A stretch of DNA of 64,000 nt. Origin: Paenacidovorax caeni (lineage in GTDB: Bacteria > Pseudomonadota > Gammaproteobacteria > Burkholderiales > Burkholderiaceae_C). Shown in pieces: positions 11,486-22,300 of the stretch (its first letter is position 1; every line of letters starts with the position of its first letter). The stretch is from the NCBI RefSeq assembly GCF_001298675.1, contig NZ_CYIG01000015.1, forward strand, positions 1 through 64,000, given 5' to 3'. The translations under genes and the position numbers were made by a program. Below the pieces are notes generated by a model, which was not told where the DNA came from, ran no database searches, and worked only from the letters and a program-made list of their open reading frames with translations.

Positions 11486-12841
11486 TTAAGCGTTGGATTG
11501 TAGAGTGGCTGCCCACTGCGCCACGTCAGCCAGCGAGCGCTCCACCTGGGCGCCACTGCCGTCGCGCAGCGCTTTGACGAGGACCTGACCACGCGCCAGC
11601 TCCTCGCTGCCGAACACCAGGGCATGGCGCGCGCCGCTGGCATCGGCCTTCTTGAACTGCGACTTCATGCTGCCCACACCATCGGCACTGCCTGCATGCT
11701 GGATCACACGCACGCCCTGGGCGCGCAAGGCCTCCAGCGTAGCCACCACAGGAGCCAGAGGTGTGCCGGGCGGCACGACGGCATACGCATCGGCAGCGCT
11801 GGACGGCATGGGCAGGTCGAGCTCCTGCGCCAGCAGGAGCAGGCGCTCGATGCCCAGACCAAAGCCCACGGCAGGCGCGCTCTTGCCACCCAGCTGGGCG
11901 ATCAGGCCGTCGTAGCGGCCGCCTCCGCACACCGTACCTTGCGAGCCAAGCTGGTCGGTCACCCACTCGAACACGGTGAGGTTGTAGTAGTCCATGCCAC
12001 GCACCAGGCGCGGGTTGATGCGGTACGCCAGGCCCACGGCATCGAGTGCGGCACGCACGGCATCAAAATGGGCGCGCGACTCAGCGCCGAGGAAGTCCAT
12101 CAACTGCGGCGCGGCCTCGATCAGCGCCTGCATCGCAGGGTTCTTGCTGTCGAGGATGCGCAGCGGGTTGCTGTGCAGGCGTCGGCGCGCGTCTTCGTCC
12201 AGCGCGTCGGCGTGGTCCTCGAAGTAGCGCACCAGGGCATCCCGGTGCGCGCGGCGCTCGGCGCTCTGGCCCAGGCTGTTGATTTCCAGGCGCACATGCT
12301 GGCCTTCGACCAGCCCCAACTCACGCCACAGCGCGCGCGCCACGAGGATCATTTCAGCATCCACGTCCGGCCCCGCGAAGCCCAGCGCCTCTACGTCAAG
12401 CTGGTGGAACTGACGGTAACGGCCCTTCTGAGGCCGCTCGTGGCGAAACATGGGACCGGCGGTCCACAAGCGCAGCGGGCCGTTGTAGAGCGCGTTGTGC
12501 TCGATCATGGCCCGCACCACACCCGCGGTGCCCTCGGGGCGCAGCGTGAGCTGGTCGCCGTTCATGGCATCGGTGAAGGAGTACATCTCCTTTTCGACGA
12601 TGTCCGTCACCTCGCCCAGGCCGCGCACGAACAGGGCCGTGGGCTCGACCACAGGTGTCAGCAGGTACTGGTAGCCATAGCGCGCCAGCACCTTGCGCAC
12701 GGCGGATTCGAACCACTGCCAGCGCTCGGAGCTGGGCAGCTTCTCTGTGCGCGGCACGGCGGCCGGCAGGATGTCGTTCATGCCTTTAACGGCGCTGAGC
12801 TTTTGCGCTTTGCTCGGCGCGGAGGATGGGGTGACGCTCAC
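11486..12841 (-). CDS. hisS: Histidyl-tRNA synthetase
   Basis: A class II aminoacyl-tRNA synthetase of 451 residues. Motif 2 is seen as [19 protein letters not shown] (flipping loop). The histidine-binding loop [15 protein letters not shown] and motif 3 [13 protein letters not shown] are also present, with a C-terminal anticodon-binding domain. The first ~15 residues ([14 protein letters not shown]) are a Ser/Ala-rich extension before the usual [12 protein letters not shown] repeat hairpin separates it from ispG upstream, so hisS could have its own transcript level. Confidence 0.97.
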   Translation of the reverse strand: MSVTPSSAPSKAQKLSAVKGMNDILPAAVPRTEKLPSSERWQWFESAVRKVLARYGYQYLLTPVVEPTALFVRGLGEVTDIVEKEMYSFTDAMNGDQLTLRPEGTAGVVRAMIEHNALYNGPLRLWTAGPMFRHERPQKGRYRQFHQLDVEALGFAGPDVDAEMILVARALWRELGLVEGQHVRLEINSLGQSAERRAHRDALVRYFEDHADALDEDARRRLHSNPLRILDSKNPAMQALIEAAPQLMDFLGAESRAHFDAVRAALDAVGLAYRINPRLVRGMDYYNLTVFEWVTDQLGSQGTVCGGGRYDGLIAQLGGKSAPAVGFGLGIERLLLLAQELDLPMPSSAADAYAVVPPGTPLAPVVATLEALRAQGVRVIQHAGSADGVGSMKSQFKKADASGARHALVFGSEELARGQVLVKALRDGSGAQVERSLADVAQWAATLQSNA

Positions 12842-12880
12842 GGCAAGGGGTTCCCGAAGAAATATAAATACAAAGAAAAT

Positions 12881-12935
12881 TGGCCTCTAGCGCTTATGCA
12901 GCAAGCGCTAGAAGCTCATTAAATGATAGCAACCA
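12881..12935. repeat. Interspersed palindromic repeat copy between ispG and hisS
   Basis: CTAGCGCTT (12887-12895) and AAGCGCTAG (12903-12911) form a perfect 9-bp stem around ATGCAGC. They are followed by AAGCTCATTAAATGATAGC. This is one of about eight related copies in the window, and it fills much of the ispG-hisS gap. Confidence 0.75.
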
Positions 12936-12939
12936 AAGG

Positions 12940-14208
12940 TCAGCGCACACCGTAGCGGCGCTGCACGTACTGCTCGACGATGTCGTGAAATTCTCGGGCG
13001 ATGTTGTCGCCGCGCAGGGTCATGGCCTTCTCGCCATCAATAAACACTGGCGCTGCCGGCGCTTCACCGGTGCCGGGCAGGCTGATGCCGATGTCGGCAT
13101 GCTTGCTCTCGCCAGGGCCGTTAACGATGCAGCCCATCACGGCGACCTTCATGGCTTCAACCCCGGGATAGCGCCCGCGCCACACCGGCATCTGTGCGCG
13201 CAGGTAGTCGTCGATCTGCTTGGCCAGCTCCTGGAACGTGGTGCTGGTGGTGCGCCCGCAGCCCGGGCACGCCGTGACGCTGGGCACGAACACGCGCAGG
13301 CCCAGGGCCTGCAGGATTTCCGAAGCCACGACCACCTCTTGCGTGCGCGCCTCGCCGGGCTGCGGCGTGAGCGAAACGCGAATGGTGTCGCCAATGCCCT
13401 CCTGCAACAAGATCGACAGGGCCGTCGCCGACGCCACCGTGCCCTTGGTACCCATGCCCGCTTCGGTCAGGCCCAGGTGCAGCGCGTAGTCGCAGCGGCG
13501 CGACAGTTCACGGTAGACCGCGATCAGGTCCTGCACACCACTGACCTTGCACGACAAGATGATCTGGCTGCCGTCGAGCCCCAGGGCCTCGGCCTGCCGG
13601 GCGGACTCGATGGCCGAGGTGATCAGCGCCTCGTACATCACTTGGCGCCCCTCCCACGGCTGGGCACGGCGGCTGTTGGCGTCCATCAGCTGCGCCAGCA
13701 GCTCTTGGTCCAGGCTGCCCCAGTTGACACCGATGCGCACGGCCTTGTCCCAGCGGATCGCGGCCTCAATCATCTGGGCAAACTGCTTGTCCTTCTTGTC
13801 GCCCTTGCCGACATTCCCGGGATTGATACGGTACTTGGACAGGGCTTCGGCACAGGCCGGAAAGTCCGTCAGCAGGCGATGGCCGTTGTAATGGAAGTCC
13901 CCCACCAGCGGCACATCCTGGCCCATGCGATCGAGCTGTTCGCGGATGTAGGGCACGGCCTGCGCAGCCTCCGGCGTGTTCACCGTGATGCGGACGAACT
14001 CGGAGCCTGCCTGGGCCAGCTCCTTGACTTGGATGGCCGTACCGATGGCATCCACCGTGTCGGTGTTGGTCATCGATTGCACGCGTACGGGGGCGTCGCC
14101 GCCCACGGTGACCACGCGGCTCCCCCACGCAACCCGTGCCTGGCGCGTACGACGCGCCCGGGGCTCGGCCACCGCGATCGGCTGCTCCTCGCTGTTCATT
14201 GCTTGCAC
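12940..14208 (-). CDS. ispG: 4-hydroxy-3-methylbut-2-enyl diphosphate synthase (IspG/GcpE)
   Basis: Catalyses the [4Fe-4S]-dependent reductive ring opening of methylerythritol cyclodiphosphate in the MEP isoprenoid pathway. It has 422 residues. The TIM-barrel domain includes QSMTNTDT and INPGNVG. The cluster-binding C-terminal domain includes [11 protein letters not shown] and [10 protein letters not shown]. The GTG start at 14208 overlaps the rodZ stop (TAGTG) and is well placed behind GAGGTG. An ATG three codons later (14199) is an alternative. The variable Arg-rich N-terminus is usual in Burkholderiales. Confidence 0.95.
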   Translation of the reverse strand: MQAMNSEEQPIAVAEPRARRTRQARVAWGSRVVTVGGDAPVRVQSMTNTDTVDAIGTAIQVKELAQAGSEFVRITVNTPEAAQAVPYIREQLDRMGQDVPLVGDFHYNGHRLLTDFPACAEALSKYRINPGNVGKGDKKDKQFAQMIEAAIRWDKAVRIGVNWGSLDQELLAQLMDANSRRAQPWEGRQVMYEALITSAIESARQAEALGLDGSQIILSCKVSGVQDLIAVYRELSRRCDYALHLGLTEAGMGTKGTVASATALSILLQEGIGDTIRVSLTPQPGEARTQEVVVASEILQALGLRVFVPSVTACPGCGRTTSTTFQELAKQIDDYLRAQMPVWRGRYPGVEAMKVAVMGCIVNGPGESKHADIGISLPGTGEAPAAPVFIDGEKAMTLRGDNIAREFHDIVEQYVQRRYGVR

Positions 14209-15101
14209 TATTTCACCTCAAAGCGCGCAACGTTCTCGCGCGCGACTGCGGACAGGTCGAACGGTGCGCCGCGCACCATCACTTCGGTGGCATTGACCTT
14301 GCCCACCACCACAGACAAGGGCGGCTTGCCCGGCGCCTGGGCCGACTCGCCGGCCTTCAGGGTGCGCTCGAACACCACTGCACCCGCAGCATCGCGCACC
14401 TGCACCCAGGATTCCGCCGTGGCACGGAACTCCAGCAGTGCTGAAGCAACGACCGTACCGGCAGCGGACGCCACGCTGGCGGCCACCATGGGCACCGCTG
14501 CAGCGGGCACCGCAGCCGTTGGCGCTGCAGCAGGCACGTCGCTGGCTGGCGATTGCGCCGACACAGCCGACTCCGCGCCTGGCACCGGCTCAGAGACAGA
14601 GCCATTCTCCTGGGAAGCCTCAACCACAGCCTGTGCCGGTGCGGGCACAGGAGCACGCGCCAGATCGAACTCCAACATGCCGCTGGGCAAGAAATACACC
14701 GCAGCCGCAGCGGCCAACAGCACCAGCACCGTCAGGCTCACGCCGCGCGAGGCCACCGGCAGACGCAAAGGCGGTGCTTTGTCCTGCGGATCCTTGAACT
14801 TTGCGTTCAACCCATCCTTATCGCCCACCAGGCGTGGCGCCTGTCCCTGGGGCAACTGCCCCAACACAGGCGCCGGATCGACCTTGAGCGTGCGACACAC
14901 GCTGGACGCCAGGGCACGCGCGAACACCGCGTCTGGCAACACGGTAAAGTCGTCGTTCTCTAGCGCTTGGAGCTTGCTCACCGGCACCTTCAGCGCACTG
15001 GCCAGTACCGCGATGTCCATGCCCGCAGACTGGCGCGCCTGGCGCAGCAGCGCCCCAGCGCTGGCGCCCGCCTGACTTTCGTGGGTCATGGTGTCATTCA
15101 T
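14208..15101 (-). CDS. rodZ: RodZ-like cell-shape protein (HTH plus DUF4115)
   Basis: A 297-residue bitopic membrane protein. A cytosolic HTH_25 domain (about residues 14-80, [20 protein letters not shown]) precedes a basic juxtamembrane stretch and one transmembrane helix (about 118-136). A periplasmic Ala/Pro-rich linker then leads to the C-terminal DUF4115 domain with [14 protein letters not shown]. In E. coli RodZ tethers MreB. The start at 15101 overlaps the pilW stop by eight bases, with GGAGG six bases upstream. Confidence 0.88.
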   Translation of the reverse strand: MNDTMTHESQAGASAGALLRQARQSAGMDIAVLASALKVPVSKLQALENDDFTVLPDAVFARALASSVCRTLKVDPAPVLGQLPQGQAPRLVGDKDGLNAKFKDPQDKAPPLRLPVASRGVSLTVLVLLAAAAAVYFLPSGMLEFDLARAPVPAPAQAVVEASQENGSVSEPVPGAESAVSAQSPASDVPAAAPTAAVPAAAVPMVAASVASAAGTVVASALLEFRATAESWVQVRDAAGAVVFERTLKAGESAQAPGKPPLSVVVGKVNATEVMVRGAPFDLSAVARENVARFEVK

Positions 15102-15918
15102 CGAACGCCCTCCGCTTGTAGGCGCCGAGTTCGCGCGATTCCGGGAATCGCTTTTGCAGCTGCTCGCCCAGTTGGCGCATGGCCACGTCGCTGCCCAGGG
15201 CGCGCTCGATTTTGATCCCCAGCCAGAGCGACTGGGCATTCGCCAGCTCGCTGTTGTTCAGGCGCCGAATGTAGAACTGCGCACGCGTCAAATCGCCCCG
15301 GCGCTGCAGCAGCAAGGCCAGGTTGTAGGCGACCACCGGGTTGCCAGGGTCGAGTTCATAGGATTTCAGCAGCGCCTGCTCGGCCTGACTGGCCTGGCCT
15401 GCGGCGTCATGGCACAGCCCCTGCGCCATGTAGGTTTTGCTACGTGCCGTGTAGTTGCGCTGGGCCAGGGCGCGCTCGAAGTGCTGATCAGCCTCCGCGA
15501 ACTTCTTCTGCTGGCACAGCAACCAGCCATAGTTATGCGCCACATCAGGATCGGAGGGACGTAGCGCCATCGCGCGCCGGAAACTTTCCTCCGCCAGACC
15601 GTAGTCGTCCATGCGCATAAAAACCAGGCCACGCAGGTTGAAGGCATCGGCATAGTTGGGCTCGATGGCCAGGGCACGCTTGATCTCGTCCAACGCCACC
15701 GTAAGCTGACCACGCTCGTAGTAGCTTGCGGCCAACTCGAGTCGGATGCGGGCGCGGCGGTGGGTTTCCGTTTCATCGGAGGCCGTCACGATGTCAGAAC
15801 CGTCGCTCGACGTGGTGCCTCCAGGCGTTGCACAGCCGCCCAGCACCGCCAGCGCCATGCCACCGGCCACCAAGCCCCAGCGGCCCCGCTGCAGCCAATC
15901 CACAACCGTTCCCATCAT
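15094..15918 (-). CDS. pilW: Type IV pilus biogenesis lipoprotein PilW/PilF
   Basis: A 274-residue outer-membrane lipoprotein made of TPR repeats that helps the PilQ secretin assemble. The lipobox is LGGC (Cys29). Six or so TPR units follow, including YYERGQLTVALDEIKRALAI, NYGWLLCQQKKFAEADQHFE and NLALLLQRRGDLTRAQFYIR. The position between rlmN and rodZ-ispG is conserved for pilF. The nomenclature (PilF in Pseudomonas, PilW in Neisseria) differs between species. Confidence 0.9.
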   Translation of the reverse strand: MMGTVVDWLQRGRWGLVAGGMALAVLGGCATPGGTTSSDGSDIVTASDETETHRRARIRLELAASYYERGQLTVALDEIKRALAIEPNYADAFNLRGLVFMRMDDYGLAEESFRRAMALRPSDPDVAHNYGWLLCQQKKFAEADQHFERALAQRNYTARSKTYMAQGLCHDAAGQASQAEQALLKSYELDPGNPVVAYNLALLLQRRGDLTRAQFYIRRLNNSELANAQSLWLGIKIERALGSDVAMRQLGEQLQKRFPESRELGAYKRRAFDE

Positions 15919-15951
15919 GCAGAGCCTCCTCGATAACTGCGGTACGAACCG

Positions 15952-17070
15952 CTAAACCGGCTTGATTTCAATGGTGCGCCGCCGCGCCATGCGCTCGGCG
16001 GCACGTGTCCTGTCCTTCACATCCCCTGCCAACTGGCCACAGGCCGCGTCGATGTCATCGCCGCGCGTCTTGCGCACCGTGGTGACAATCCCCGCATCAC
16101 TGAGCAGCTTGGCAAACTCAGACACCCGCTGAAGCGGTGAGCGCAGCAGGCCAGACTCTGGGAAGGGATTGAAAGGAATCAGGTTGAACTTGCACCACAC
16201 CTTGCCCTGGGCATGGCTGCGCACAAGCCGGATCAACTGCTGTGCATGCTCGGGTTGATCGTTGACGCCATCGAGCATGCAGTATTCAAAGGTGATGAAG
16301 TCGCGCGGCGCGTGGTCCAGGTAGCGAATGCAGGTCTGGAGCAACTCTTCCAGTGGGTACTTGCGGTTGAGCGGCACCAAATGGTCGCGCAGCGCATCGT
16401 TAGGGGCATGCAGCGACACCGCCAGTGCCACCGGGCAGTCGAGCGCCAGCCGATCCATCATCGGCACCACGCCGGAAGTGGATACCGTCACGCGGCGGCG
16501 GGACAAACCATAGCCGTGGTCGTCCAGCATCACCCGCAATGCAGGCACCAGAGCACCGTAGTTCTGCAACGGTTCCCCCATGCCCATCATGACGACGTTG
16601 GAGATCACGCGGTCACTGCGGCCCAGACGCTGGCGCAGGTGGTGTTCGGCATACCAAAGCTGGGCCAGGATTTCGCCAGTAGTGAGGTTACGGCTGAACC
16701 CCTGGTGGCCCGTCGAGCAAAAGCGGCAACCCACAGCGCAGCCCGCCTGTGAAGACACGCACAGCGTGCCTCGGTCGTCTTCAGGAATAAAGACCGCCTC
16801 GACGGCATTGCCACCGCCGACGTCGAACAGCCACTTGACCGTACCGTCCGCCGACGCCTGCTCCGTCAGCACGGGCAAGCCGGTGATGCAGGCACGATCC
16901 TTGAGTTTTTCGCGCAACGACTTGGCCAAATCGCTCATCTGGCCAAAATCGTGCGCGCCACGCTGGTGAATCCAGCGGAAAAGCTGCGTGGCACGAAAAC
17001 GCTTCTCCCCTAGCCCCTCGCAAAAGGCGGCCAGTCCGTCGAGGTCGAAATCGAGAAGATTGGTCGTCAT
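15952..17070 (-). CDS. rlmN: Dual-specificity RNA methyltransferase RlmN
   Basis: A radical-SAM enzyme that methylates C2 of A2503 in 23S rRNA and A37 in some tRNAs. It has 372 residues. The CxxxCxxC cluster motif is CAVGCRFC (Cys111, 115, 118), and the SAM-binding GMGEPLQN follows. The second catalytic cysteine is in [13 protein letters not shown] near the C-terminus. It is preceded by ndk and followed by pilW, the common betaproteobacterial order. Confidence 0.96.
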   Translation of the reverse strand: MTTNLLDFDLDGLAAFCEGLGEKRFRATQLFRWIHQRGAHDFGQMSDLAKSLREKLKDRACITGLPVLTEQASADGTVKWLFDVGGGNAVEAVFIPEDDRGTLCVSSQAGCAVGCRFCSTGHQGFSRNLTTGEILAQLWYAEHHLRQRLGRSDRVISNVVMMGMGEPLQNYGALVPALRVMLDDHGYGLSRRRVTVSTSGVVPMMDRLALDCPVALAVSLHAPNDALRDHLVPLNRKYPLEELLQTCIRYLDHAPRDFITFEYCMLDGVNDQPEHAQQLIRLVRSHAQGKVWCKFNLIPFNPFPESGLLRSPLQRVSEFAKLLSDAGIVTTVRKTRGDDIDAACGQLAGDVKDRTRAAERMARRRTIEIKPV

Positions 17071-17111
17071 GCCCAGTCATGCACCCGTGCCAGACGGCAC
17101 GGGAAGCACAC

Positions 17112-17537
17112 TCAACGCGAGTAGATGTTCAGGCCAGGGAAGAAGAAGGCCACTTCCACGGCAGCCGTTTCAGCCGCATCGGAACCATGCACGGCATTGG
17201 CGTCGATGCTGTCGGCGAAATCTGCACGGATCGTTCCGGGTTCAGCCTTCTTGGGGTCGGTAGCGCCCATCAGCTCGCGGTTCTTCAGGATGGCGTTCTC
17301 GCCTTCCAGGGCCTGCACCATCACCGGACCGGAGATCATGAAGTCCACCAGGTCCTTGAAGAAGGGACGCTCTTTGTGCACGCCGTAGAACTGCTCAGCC
17401 TCCAGGCGCGACAGGTGCACCATGCGGGCGGCCACGACTTTCAGGCCTGCAGCCTCGAAGCGAGCGTAGATTTGGCCGATCACGTTCTTGGCGACAGCGT
17501 CAGGCTTGATGATGGAGAGGGTACGTTCGATAGCCAT
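17112..17537 (-). CDS. ndk: Nucleoside diphosphate kinase
   Basis: Transfers the gamma phosphate between nucleoside di- and triphosphates through a phosphohistidine. It has 141 residues. The catalytic His117 is in NAVHGSD, and the N-terminal [12 protein letters not shown] is diagnostic. The start at 17537 has AGGA upstream. The upstream in-frame codons are not conserved. It heads the long minus-strand block, and the 100-bp gap to rluB probably carries its promoter. Confidence 0.97.
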   Translation of the reverse strand: MAIERTLSIIKPDAVAKNVIGQIYARFEAAGLKVVAARMVHLSRLEAEQFYGVHKERPFFKDLVDFMISGPVMVQALEGENAILKNRELMGATDPKKAEPGTIRADFADSIDANAVHGSDAAETAAVEVAFFFPGLNIYSR

Positions 17538-17637
17538 TTTCAAATTCCTAAAAGTTTCGATTTTTTTGTCCAACAGACAAAACCTTCAATTCTAGCGGGC
17601 GCGTTGGTGTCCAGCCCGTTAACCCGGACATGCCAGA

Positions 17638-18846
17638 TCAGCGCCCACTTTTGCGGGAGGCGCTACGCTTCTGTCCAAGGCGCTGGCGCGAAAGACTGTC
17701 TGCACCAATATACCCAAGCGATGTCTTCATGGGATCGGGCTGCGCACTCGCACCAGCGCCCCGACCACGCTGCGGCGCATTCTGCGATGCACCTTGCCCC
17801 TTGCGCCCCCCCGCGGCGCCTCCTGCACCGCGTGGAGCAGCTCCAGTGCGCCGACCACGACCTGCACCCTGCCCCTGCACGGCACGTGGCCGCTCCTGCA
17901 TACCAGCCGCTGCCATAAGCGCACGGATATCCTGCTCATCGAGCTCCATCCACGCTCCGCGCTTGAGGCCGCGCGGCAGCAGCATGGCGCCGTAGCGAAT
18001 ACGAATGAGCCGGCTCACCGCATGGCCCAAAGCCTCGAAGAGACGACGCACCTCCCGGTTACGCCCCTCAGAAATCGTGACGCGATACCAGCGGTTGGCA
18101 CCCTCGCCCCCACCGTCCTCGATGGAGCCGAACGCGGCAGGGCCGTCTTCGAGCTGTACACCGTCGAGCAGCGTCTGGCGCTCCTCATCGCTCAAGGCAC
18201 CGAGAACGCGCACTGCGTACTCACGCTCCAAGCCGAAGCGTGGGTGCATCAGCTTGTTGGCCAGATCACCGGAGCTGGTGAGCAACAGCAAGCCCTCGGT
18301 ATTGAGGTCCAACCGCCCCACCGACTGCCATTTGCCCTGCGCCAGGCGTGGCAACCTGCGAAACACCGTGGGGCGGTTCTGCGGATCGTCGTGCGTCACA
18401 ACCTCCCCCACCGGCTTGTGGTACGCGATCACACGCACGGGCGGTGGCTCAATGCGGAAACGGATGGGTTTGCCGTTGACCTTGACCTGGTCACCATACT
18501 GCACGCGCTGGCCGACATGGGCGGGTTCATTGTTTACCGAGATGCGCCCTTCCAGGATCATTTGCTCCATCTCGATGCGCGAACCCAGTCCGGCCTGGGC
18601 CAACACCTTGTGCAACTTTGGTGTTTCGGGCTGCGGCAAAAGTACCCGCTTGGGCACTGGCACATCGGCCCGCGCCTCGTCCTCATCGAAGGCCCCAGAA
18701 ATCACATCGGCAAACCGGTAGCCTTCGGTCTCGGCTACAGCCGCAGGTCGTGGCGCCTTTTTGCGCGGGGCCTGCTGCGCATTAGCCTTGGCTGGCTCGG
18801 TCGGCCCGCCCGTCTCTACAGCGTCGGAGGGAGTGTTGTCATTCAT
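17638..18846 (-). CDS. rluB: 23S rRNA pseudouridine synthase RluB family
   Basis: A 402-residue RsuA/RluB-type pseudouridine synthase, expected to modify U2605 of 23S rRNA. An S4 domain (about residues 77-130, [14 protein letters not shown]) precedes the catalytic domain with the Asp-containing [16 protein letters not shown]. It also carries a long N-terminal Ala/Pro/Lys extension and a basic Gly/Arg/Gln-rich tail (about 330-402), both disordered and probably RNA-binding. The start at 18846 overlaps the scpB stop by eight bases. Confidence 0.9.
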   Translation of the reverse strand: MNDNTPSDAVETGGPTEPAKANAQQAPRKKAPRPAAVAETEGYRFADVISGAFDEDEARADVPVPKRVLLPQPETPKLHKVLAQAGLGSRIEMEQMILEGRISVNNEPAHVGQRVQYGDQVKVNGKPIRFRIEPPPVRVIAYHKPVGEVVTHDDPQNRPTVFRRLPRLAQGKWQSVGRLDLNTEGLLLLTSSGDLANKLMHPRFGLEREYAVRVLGALSDEERQTLLDGVQLEDGPAAFGSIEDGGGEGANRWYRVTISEGRNREVRRLFEALGHAVSRLIRIRYGAMLLPRGLKRGAWMELDEQDIRALMAAAGMQERPRAVQGQGAGRGRRTGAAPRGAGGAAGGRKGQGASQNAPQRGRGAGASAQPDPMKTSLGYIGADSLSRQRLGQKRSASRKSGR

Positions 18847-19477
18847 GGCTGAGTGCTGTGCCACCCGAGGGGGCACCCTGTTCGTTCAAAGATGTTTCAA
18901 AAAGCTCGCCCACCACAGGCGCTTCCTCAAGCGCGCCAAGTGACTGCATTACCCCGGCTTGCGCACGCGTGTCGTCCAGCATGGGCAACTGGTTGAGCGA
19001 CTGCAGCCCCAGGTCATCCAGAAACTGGCGGGTAGTGGCGAACAACGCAGGCCGCCCCACCGTTTCACGGTGGCCGATGACCTCGACCCACCCGCGATCT
19101 TCCAGCTGTTTGATGATGAGGCTGTTCACTGTCACACCGCGAATATCCTCAATGTCGCCCCGTGTTACCGGCTGGCGGTAGGCGATGATGGCCAACGTCT
19201 CGAGCGTGGCGCGCGTATAGCGCGGAGGCTTTTCGGGATGCAACCGGTCAAGGTACTCGCGCATCTCCGGCCTGCTCTGAAAACGCCAGCCACTGGCCAC
19301 GCACACCAGCTCCACCCCTTTCTGCATCCAGTCCTGCTGCAGCTCTTGCAGAAGCGCCTTGATACTGTCGGCACCCAGCATATCGTTGAACAGCATGCGC
19401 AGATCCCGCACGCTCACAGGCTGCGAGGCACAAATCAACGCGGTCTCAAGGATCCTCTTGGCATCCACCGAGTTCAT
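18839..19477 (-). CDS. scpB: Segregation and condensation protein ScpB
   Basis: A kleisin-associated winged-helix protein (212 residues) of the SMC-ScpAB chromosome condensation complex. Visible family motifs are [24 protein letters not shown] and [18 protein letters not shown], the two wHTH units. ScpA is not in the window. The coupling to rluB by overlap is a common arrangement (scpB-rluB). Confidence 0.93.
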   Translation of the reverse strand: MNSVDAKRILETALICASQPVSVRDLRMLFNDMLGADSIKALLQELQQDWMQKGVELVCVASGWRFQSRPEMREYLDRLHPEKPPRYTRATLETLAIIAYRQPVTRGDIEDIRGVTVNSLIIKQLEDRGWVEVIGHRETVGRPALFATTRQFLDDLGLQSLNQLPMLDDTRAQAGVMQSLGALEEAPVVGELFETSLNEQGAPSGGTALSHE

Positions 19478-19625
19478 GGTTCAGAGGCTTCCGGGGAAGT
19501 GGCACGTTGCACCGAAAGTGCAACGCCAAGAATCAAAAAGAAGGATTCGGTATGTCAGCGCTCCGCAAGGCAATGAGGCGGTGCTGAAAGCCAGGTTACC
19601 GGCAACGAGGGAAGAGCAGTACGCA
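19478..19625. other. Gap between rluD and scpB with a small hairpin
   Basis: No gene is visible. GTTGCAC (19506-19512) and GTGCAAC (19518-19524) form a perfect 7-bp stem with a CGAAA loop, 18 bases beyond the scpB start. It has no U-run, so it may be part of the rluD 3' end or a weak attenuator. Confidence 0.4.
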
Positions 19626-20636
19626 TCAAGCGGCTGCGGCGCCATTGTAGCGCAGGGCCCATTGCAGCACGGCCTCTTGCATATCCTCGGGCAAGGGGGC
19701 ATGAAACTCCAGCGCTTGCCCCGTCACCGGATGGACGAAGGCCAAGCGATAAGCGTGCAGCGCCTGGCGGGCCATGCCAGCGGCAATGCCACCACCATAG
19801 AGCCCATCCGCCACCAGGGGGTGCCCGATGGACGCCATATGCACGCGAATCTGGTGCGTGCGCCCGGTGTGCAGCGTGCAACGCACAAGGCAGCCGAGAT
19901 CATTCCCGGCCAAACACTCGAAATCGGTGCGCGCAGGCTTGCCCGCATGCTGCGCCAAGTCGACGACTGCCATGCGCAGGCGATTGCGCGGATCACGCCC
20001 TACCGCCGCATCGACGGTGCGCAAGGTACTCCCGTGCCACGCGCGATGCCCCAACGCAAGGTACTGGCGACTGACCTGACGCTGCGCGATCAAGCGCACC
20101 AGGGCATCCATCGTGGCACGCTCACGCGCCACCACCATCAGGCCACTGGTGTCTTTGTCCAGCCGGTGCACGATACCTGCGCGCGGCAAGAGCATGGCTT
20201 TCGGATCGCGCCCCATAAGGCCATTGAGCAGCGTACCGCTCCAGTTACCTGGCGCTGGATGGACCACCAGCCCAGCAGGCTTGTTGACCACCAGCAGGTG
20301 GTCATCTTCGAACACCACGGGCACGGGCACCGCTTCAGGCTTGAATGCCTGGCTTTGCTGCGTGGGTCGAATTTCAACCGCCAGGGCATCACCCGCCTTG
20401 GCCTTGTGTGCAGGCTTGAGAGATGCCACGCCATTGAGGCGAACCAAACCGAGACCCAGCAACTGCTGCAGGTAACTGCGAGACAGTTCCGGCACCAGTT
20501 CGGCCAGCGCCTTATCCAGACGCACACCATGCTGGGTGACTCCAACAACCAGGCTGCGAACCTCGACCTCGGAGGACTCTAGGGCCTGCTCATCCTCCTC
20601 GGGCTCTTGCCAGCCAGCAGGCTGGACGACAACCAT
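19626..20636 (-). CDS. rluD: 23S rRNA pseudouridine synthase RluD
   Basis: A 336-residue RluA-family enzyme forming pseudouridines at 1911, 1915 and 1917 of helix 69. The S4 domain (about residues 36-95, GVRLDKALAELVPELSRSYL) is followed by the catalytic motif IVHRLDKDTSGLMVVA, whose Asp is the nucleophile. GRTHQIRVHMASIGHPLVAD follows. It lies 11 bases after the nlpD stop, taking the place where rpoS stands in many proteobacteria. Confidence 0.93.
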   Translation of the reverse strand: MVVVQPAGWQEPEEDEQALESSEVEVRSLVVGVTQHGVRLDKALAELVPELSRSYLQQLLGLGLVRLNGVASLKPAHKAKAGDALAVEIRPTQQSQAFKPEAVPVPVVFEDDHLLVVNKPAGLVVHPAPGNWSGTLLNGLMGRDPKAMLLPRAGIVHRLDKDTSGLMVVARERATMDALVRLIAQRQVSRQYLALGHRAWHGSTLRTVDAAVGRDPRNRLRMAVVDLAQHAGKPARTDFECLAGNDLGCLVRCTLHTGRTHQIRVHMASIGHPLVADGLYGGGIAAGMARQALHAYRLAFVHPVTGQALEFHAPLPEDMQEAVLQWALRYNGAAAA

Positions 20637-20647
20637 GTCGGCGCGTC

Positions 20648-21523
20648 TCAGCGGGACGGCAGGTAGCGCGACGGATCGACCGGCTTGCCCTGGCGGCGGA
20701 TCTCAAAGTGGAGCTTCACGCGGTCCGCATCGGTGCTACCCATTTCGGCAATTTTCTGCCCCTTGCGCACCGACTGGTCTTCCTTAACGAGTAACGTCTG
20801 GTTGTGAGCGTAGGCGGTCAAGTAGGTGTTGTTGTGCTTAAGGATGATCAGATTCCCGTAACCCCGCAGCCCGGCCCCCGCGTACACCACACGACCGTCC
20901 GCAGCGGCCAGCACGGGATCTCCCGCCTTACCACCAATGTCGTAGCCCTTGTTGCGCGCCTCATCGAAGCCAGCGAGCAGACTGCCAGCGGCCGGCCAGA
21001 TAAAGCCCAAGCCGTCGTCCGCCGCTGCGGCTGGTGCTGGTGCAGGTGCCGGTACTGCAGCTGGCGCCGAAGCTGCCGTGCTCGGCGCCACGCTCGACGA
21101 GGACACTGGCCGTGTCACGACCCCGGAATCCCCAACGACCGCAGGCGCCACAGGAGCCGCCGCCACCGCCGAGCCTGGTGGAACCACGCGCAAGACCTGA
21201 CCCACCTCGATCAGGTTCGGGTTCTCCAGGTTGTTCCACCGCGCAATGTCTTTCCAAGACTGGCCATTTTCCAAGCCGATACGGATCAACGTATCCCCTG
21301 GCCTGACGCTGTAGTAGCCCGGCTTACCCGCATTCTCAGCCCCGGGCAGCGGCTTCGGAGCCTCGACCACGGTGCCCGGCGTTGCGGACGGGACTGCGCC
21401 CGCGGCCGTTCCTCTGTCCTCGACAGGAGCCCTGTTGAGCGAAGTCCCGCAACCGGCCATCAGCAGACCGGCCAACACCACAGAACCCCAACCCACAAGA
21501 CCACGCGATACCAACATAAACAA
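20648..21523 (-). CDS. nlpD: NlpD-type lipoprotein with LysM and degenerate LytM domain
   Basis: A 291-residue outer-membrane lipoprotein. The lipobox is LMAGC (Cys25), the LysM domain runs from about 69 to 113 (YYSVRPGDTLIRIGLENG), and a Pro/Ala-rich linker leads to a C-terminal M23/LytM fold. The zinc ligands are not conserved: the usual HxGxD position reads NKGYD and the usual HLHFE reads KLHFE. It should therefore be a non-hydrolytic activator of cell-wall amidases, as E. coli NlpD is for AmiC. It follows pcm by six bases. Confidence 0.9.
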   Translation of the reverse strand: MFMLVSRGLVGWGSVVLAGLLMAGCGTSLNRAPVEDRGTAAGAVPSATPGTVVEAPKPLPGAENAGKPGYYSVRPGDTLIRIGLENGQSWKDIARWNNLENPNLIEVGQVLRVVPPGSAVAAAPVAPAVVGDSGVVTRPVSSSSVAPSTAASAPAAVPAPAPAPAAAADDGLGFIWPAAGSLLAGFDEARNKGYDIGGKAGDPVLAAADGRVVYAGAGLRGYGNLIILKHNNTYLTAYAHNQTLLVKEDQSVRKGQKIAEMGSTDADRVKLHFEIRRQGKPVDPSRYLPSR

Positions 21524-21529
21524 TCCTTT

Positions 21530-22300
21530 TCAGGCAACCCCCGATTTTAAAGGGACAAAGTGCACAGCCTCGAGCACGCTCTCCTTGAAGCCCTGCGGCG
21601 TCTTATCGACCACCAGCAAGGCCTGCTGGCCCCCGCCGTGCGCCATCGGTGCCACCAGACGACCGCCGACCGCCAACTGGTCATACCAGGCGCCAGGGAC
21701 AGCCTCGCCGCCCGCTGCGGCGATGATGGCGGCATAGGGCGCACCAGGACCATAGCCCGCCATGCCGTCACCAAAAATTAGGTGCACGTTTGCCAAGCGC
21801 AGGGGGCGCAGGTTCGCACGAGCACGCTCGTGCAAACCGCGCAGCCGCTCAATGGAATACACCTCGCGGGCAACGCGTCCCAAGACGGCTGCTTGGTAGC
21901 CGCACCCCGTACCAATCTCCAGCACACGCCCCAGACCAGCGGTCGCGCAAGGCGCTCCCAGGAGCAGTTGCAACATACGCGCCACCACACTGGGCTTGGA
22001 GATCGTTTGCCCCAGCCCGATAGGGAGGCTGGTGTCCTCATACGCCTGGTTTACCAAAGCGCTGTCAACAAAGCGATGGCGCTCCACATCCCGCAAAGCC
22101 TGCAAGACAGCAGGGGCCGTAATGCCACCGGCCGCCAACCGCTGCACCATGCGCGCGCGCACGGCGGCGGAGTCCAACCCCACGCCCTGGGGCGCCGGCG
22201 CCTGGGGACGCAGCGCCAACGACTGGCCTGCGGGGCGCGGCGCCGCGACGGGTGCCGATGAGGGCAGGCGTGCAGGAAAGCCCGGGCGGCGCGACTGCAT
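21530..22300 (-). CDS. pcm: Protein-L-isoaspartate O-methyltransferase
   Basis: A SAM-dependent repair enzyme for isoaspartyl residues. It has 256 residues, longer than the usual ~210 because of a Pro/Ala-rich N-terminal extension of about 40 residues. The SAM motif [15 protein letters not shown] and the upstream [18 protein letters not shown] are diagnostic. The ATG at 22300 overlaps the surE stop (TGATG), so coupling is likely. The surE-pcm-nlpD order is the classical stress-survival cluster. Confidence 0.93.
   Translation of the reverse strand: MQSRRPGFPARLPSSAPVAAPRPAGQSLALRPQAPAPQGVGLDSAAVRARMVQRLAAGGITAPAVLQALRDVERHRFVDSALVNQAYEDTSLPIGLGQTISKPSVVARMLQLLLGAPCATAGLGRVLEIGTGCGYQAAVLGRVAREVYSIERLRGLHERARANLRPLRLANVHLIFGDGMAGYGPGAPYAAIIAAAGGEAVPGAWYDQLAVGGRLVAPMAHGGGQQALLVVDKTPQGFKESVLEAVHFVPLKSGVA

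Noticed and set aside
12842-12939. Possible tRNA or small RNA between ispG and hisS
   Set aside because: The only structure is the repeat hairpin. No cloverleaf, TPsiC-arm sequence or CCA end is visible.
12880-15075. Open frame of about 730 codons antisense to ispG and rodZ
   Set aside because: It covers two genes on the other strand that have clear family motifs. It is a GC-driven shadow frame.
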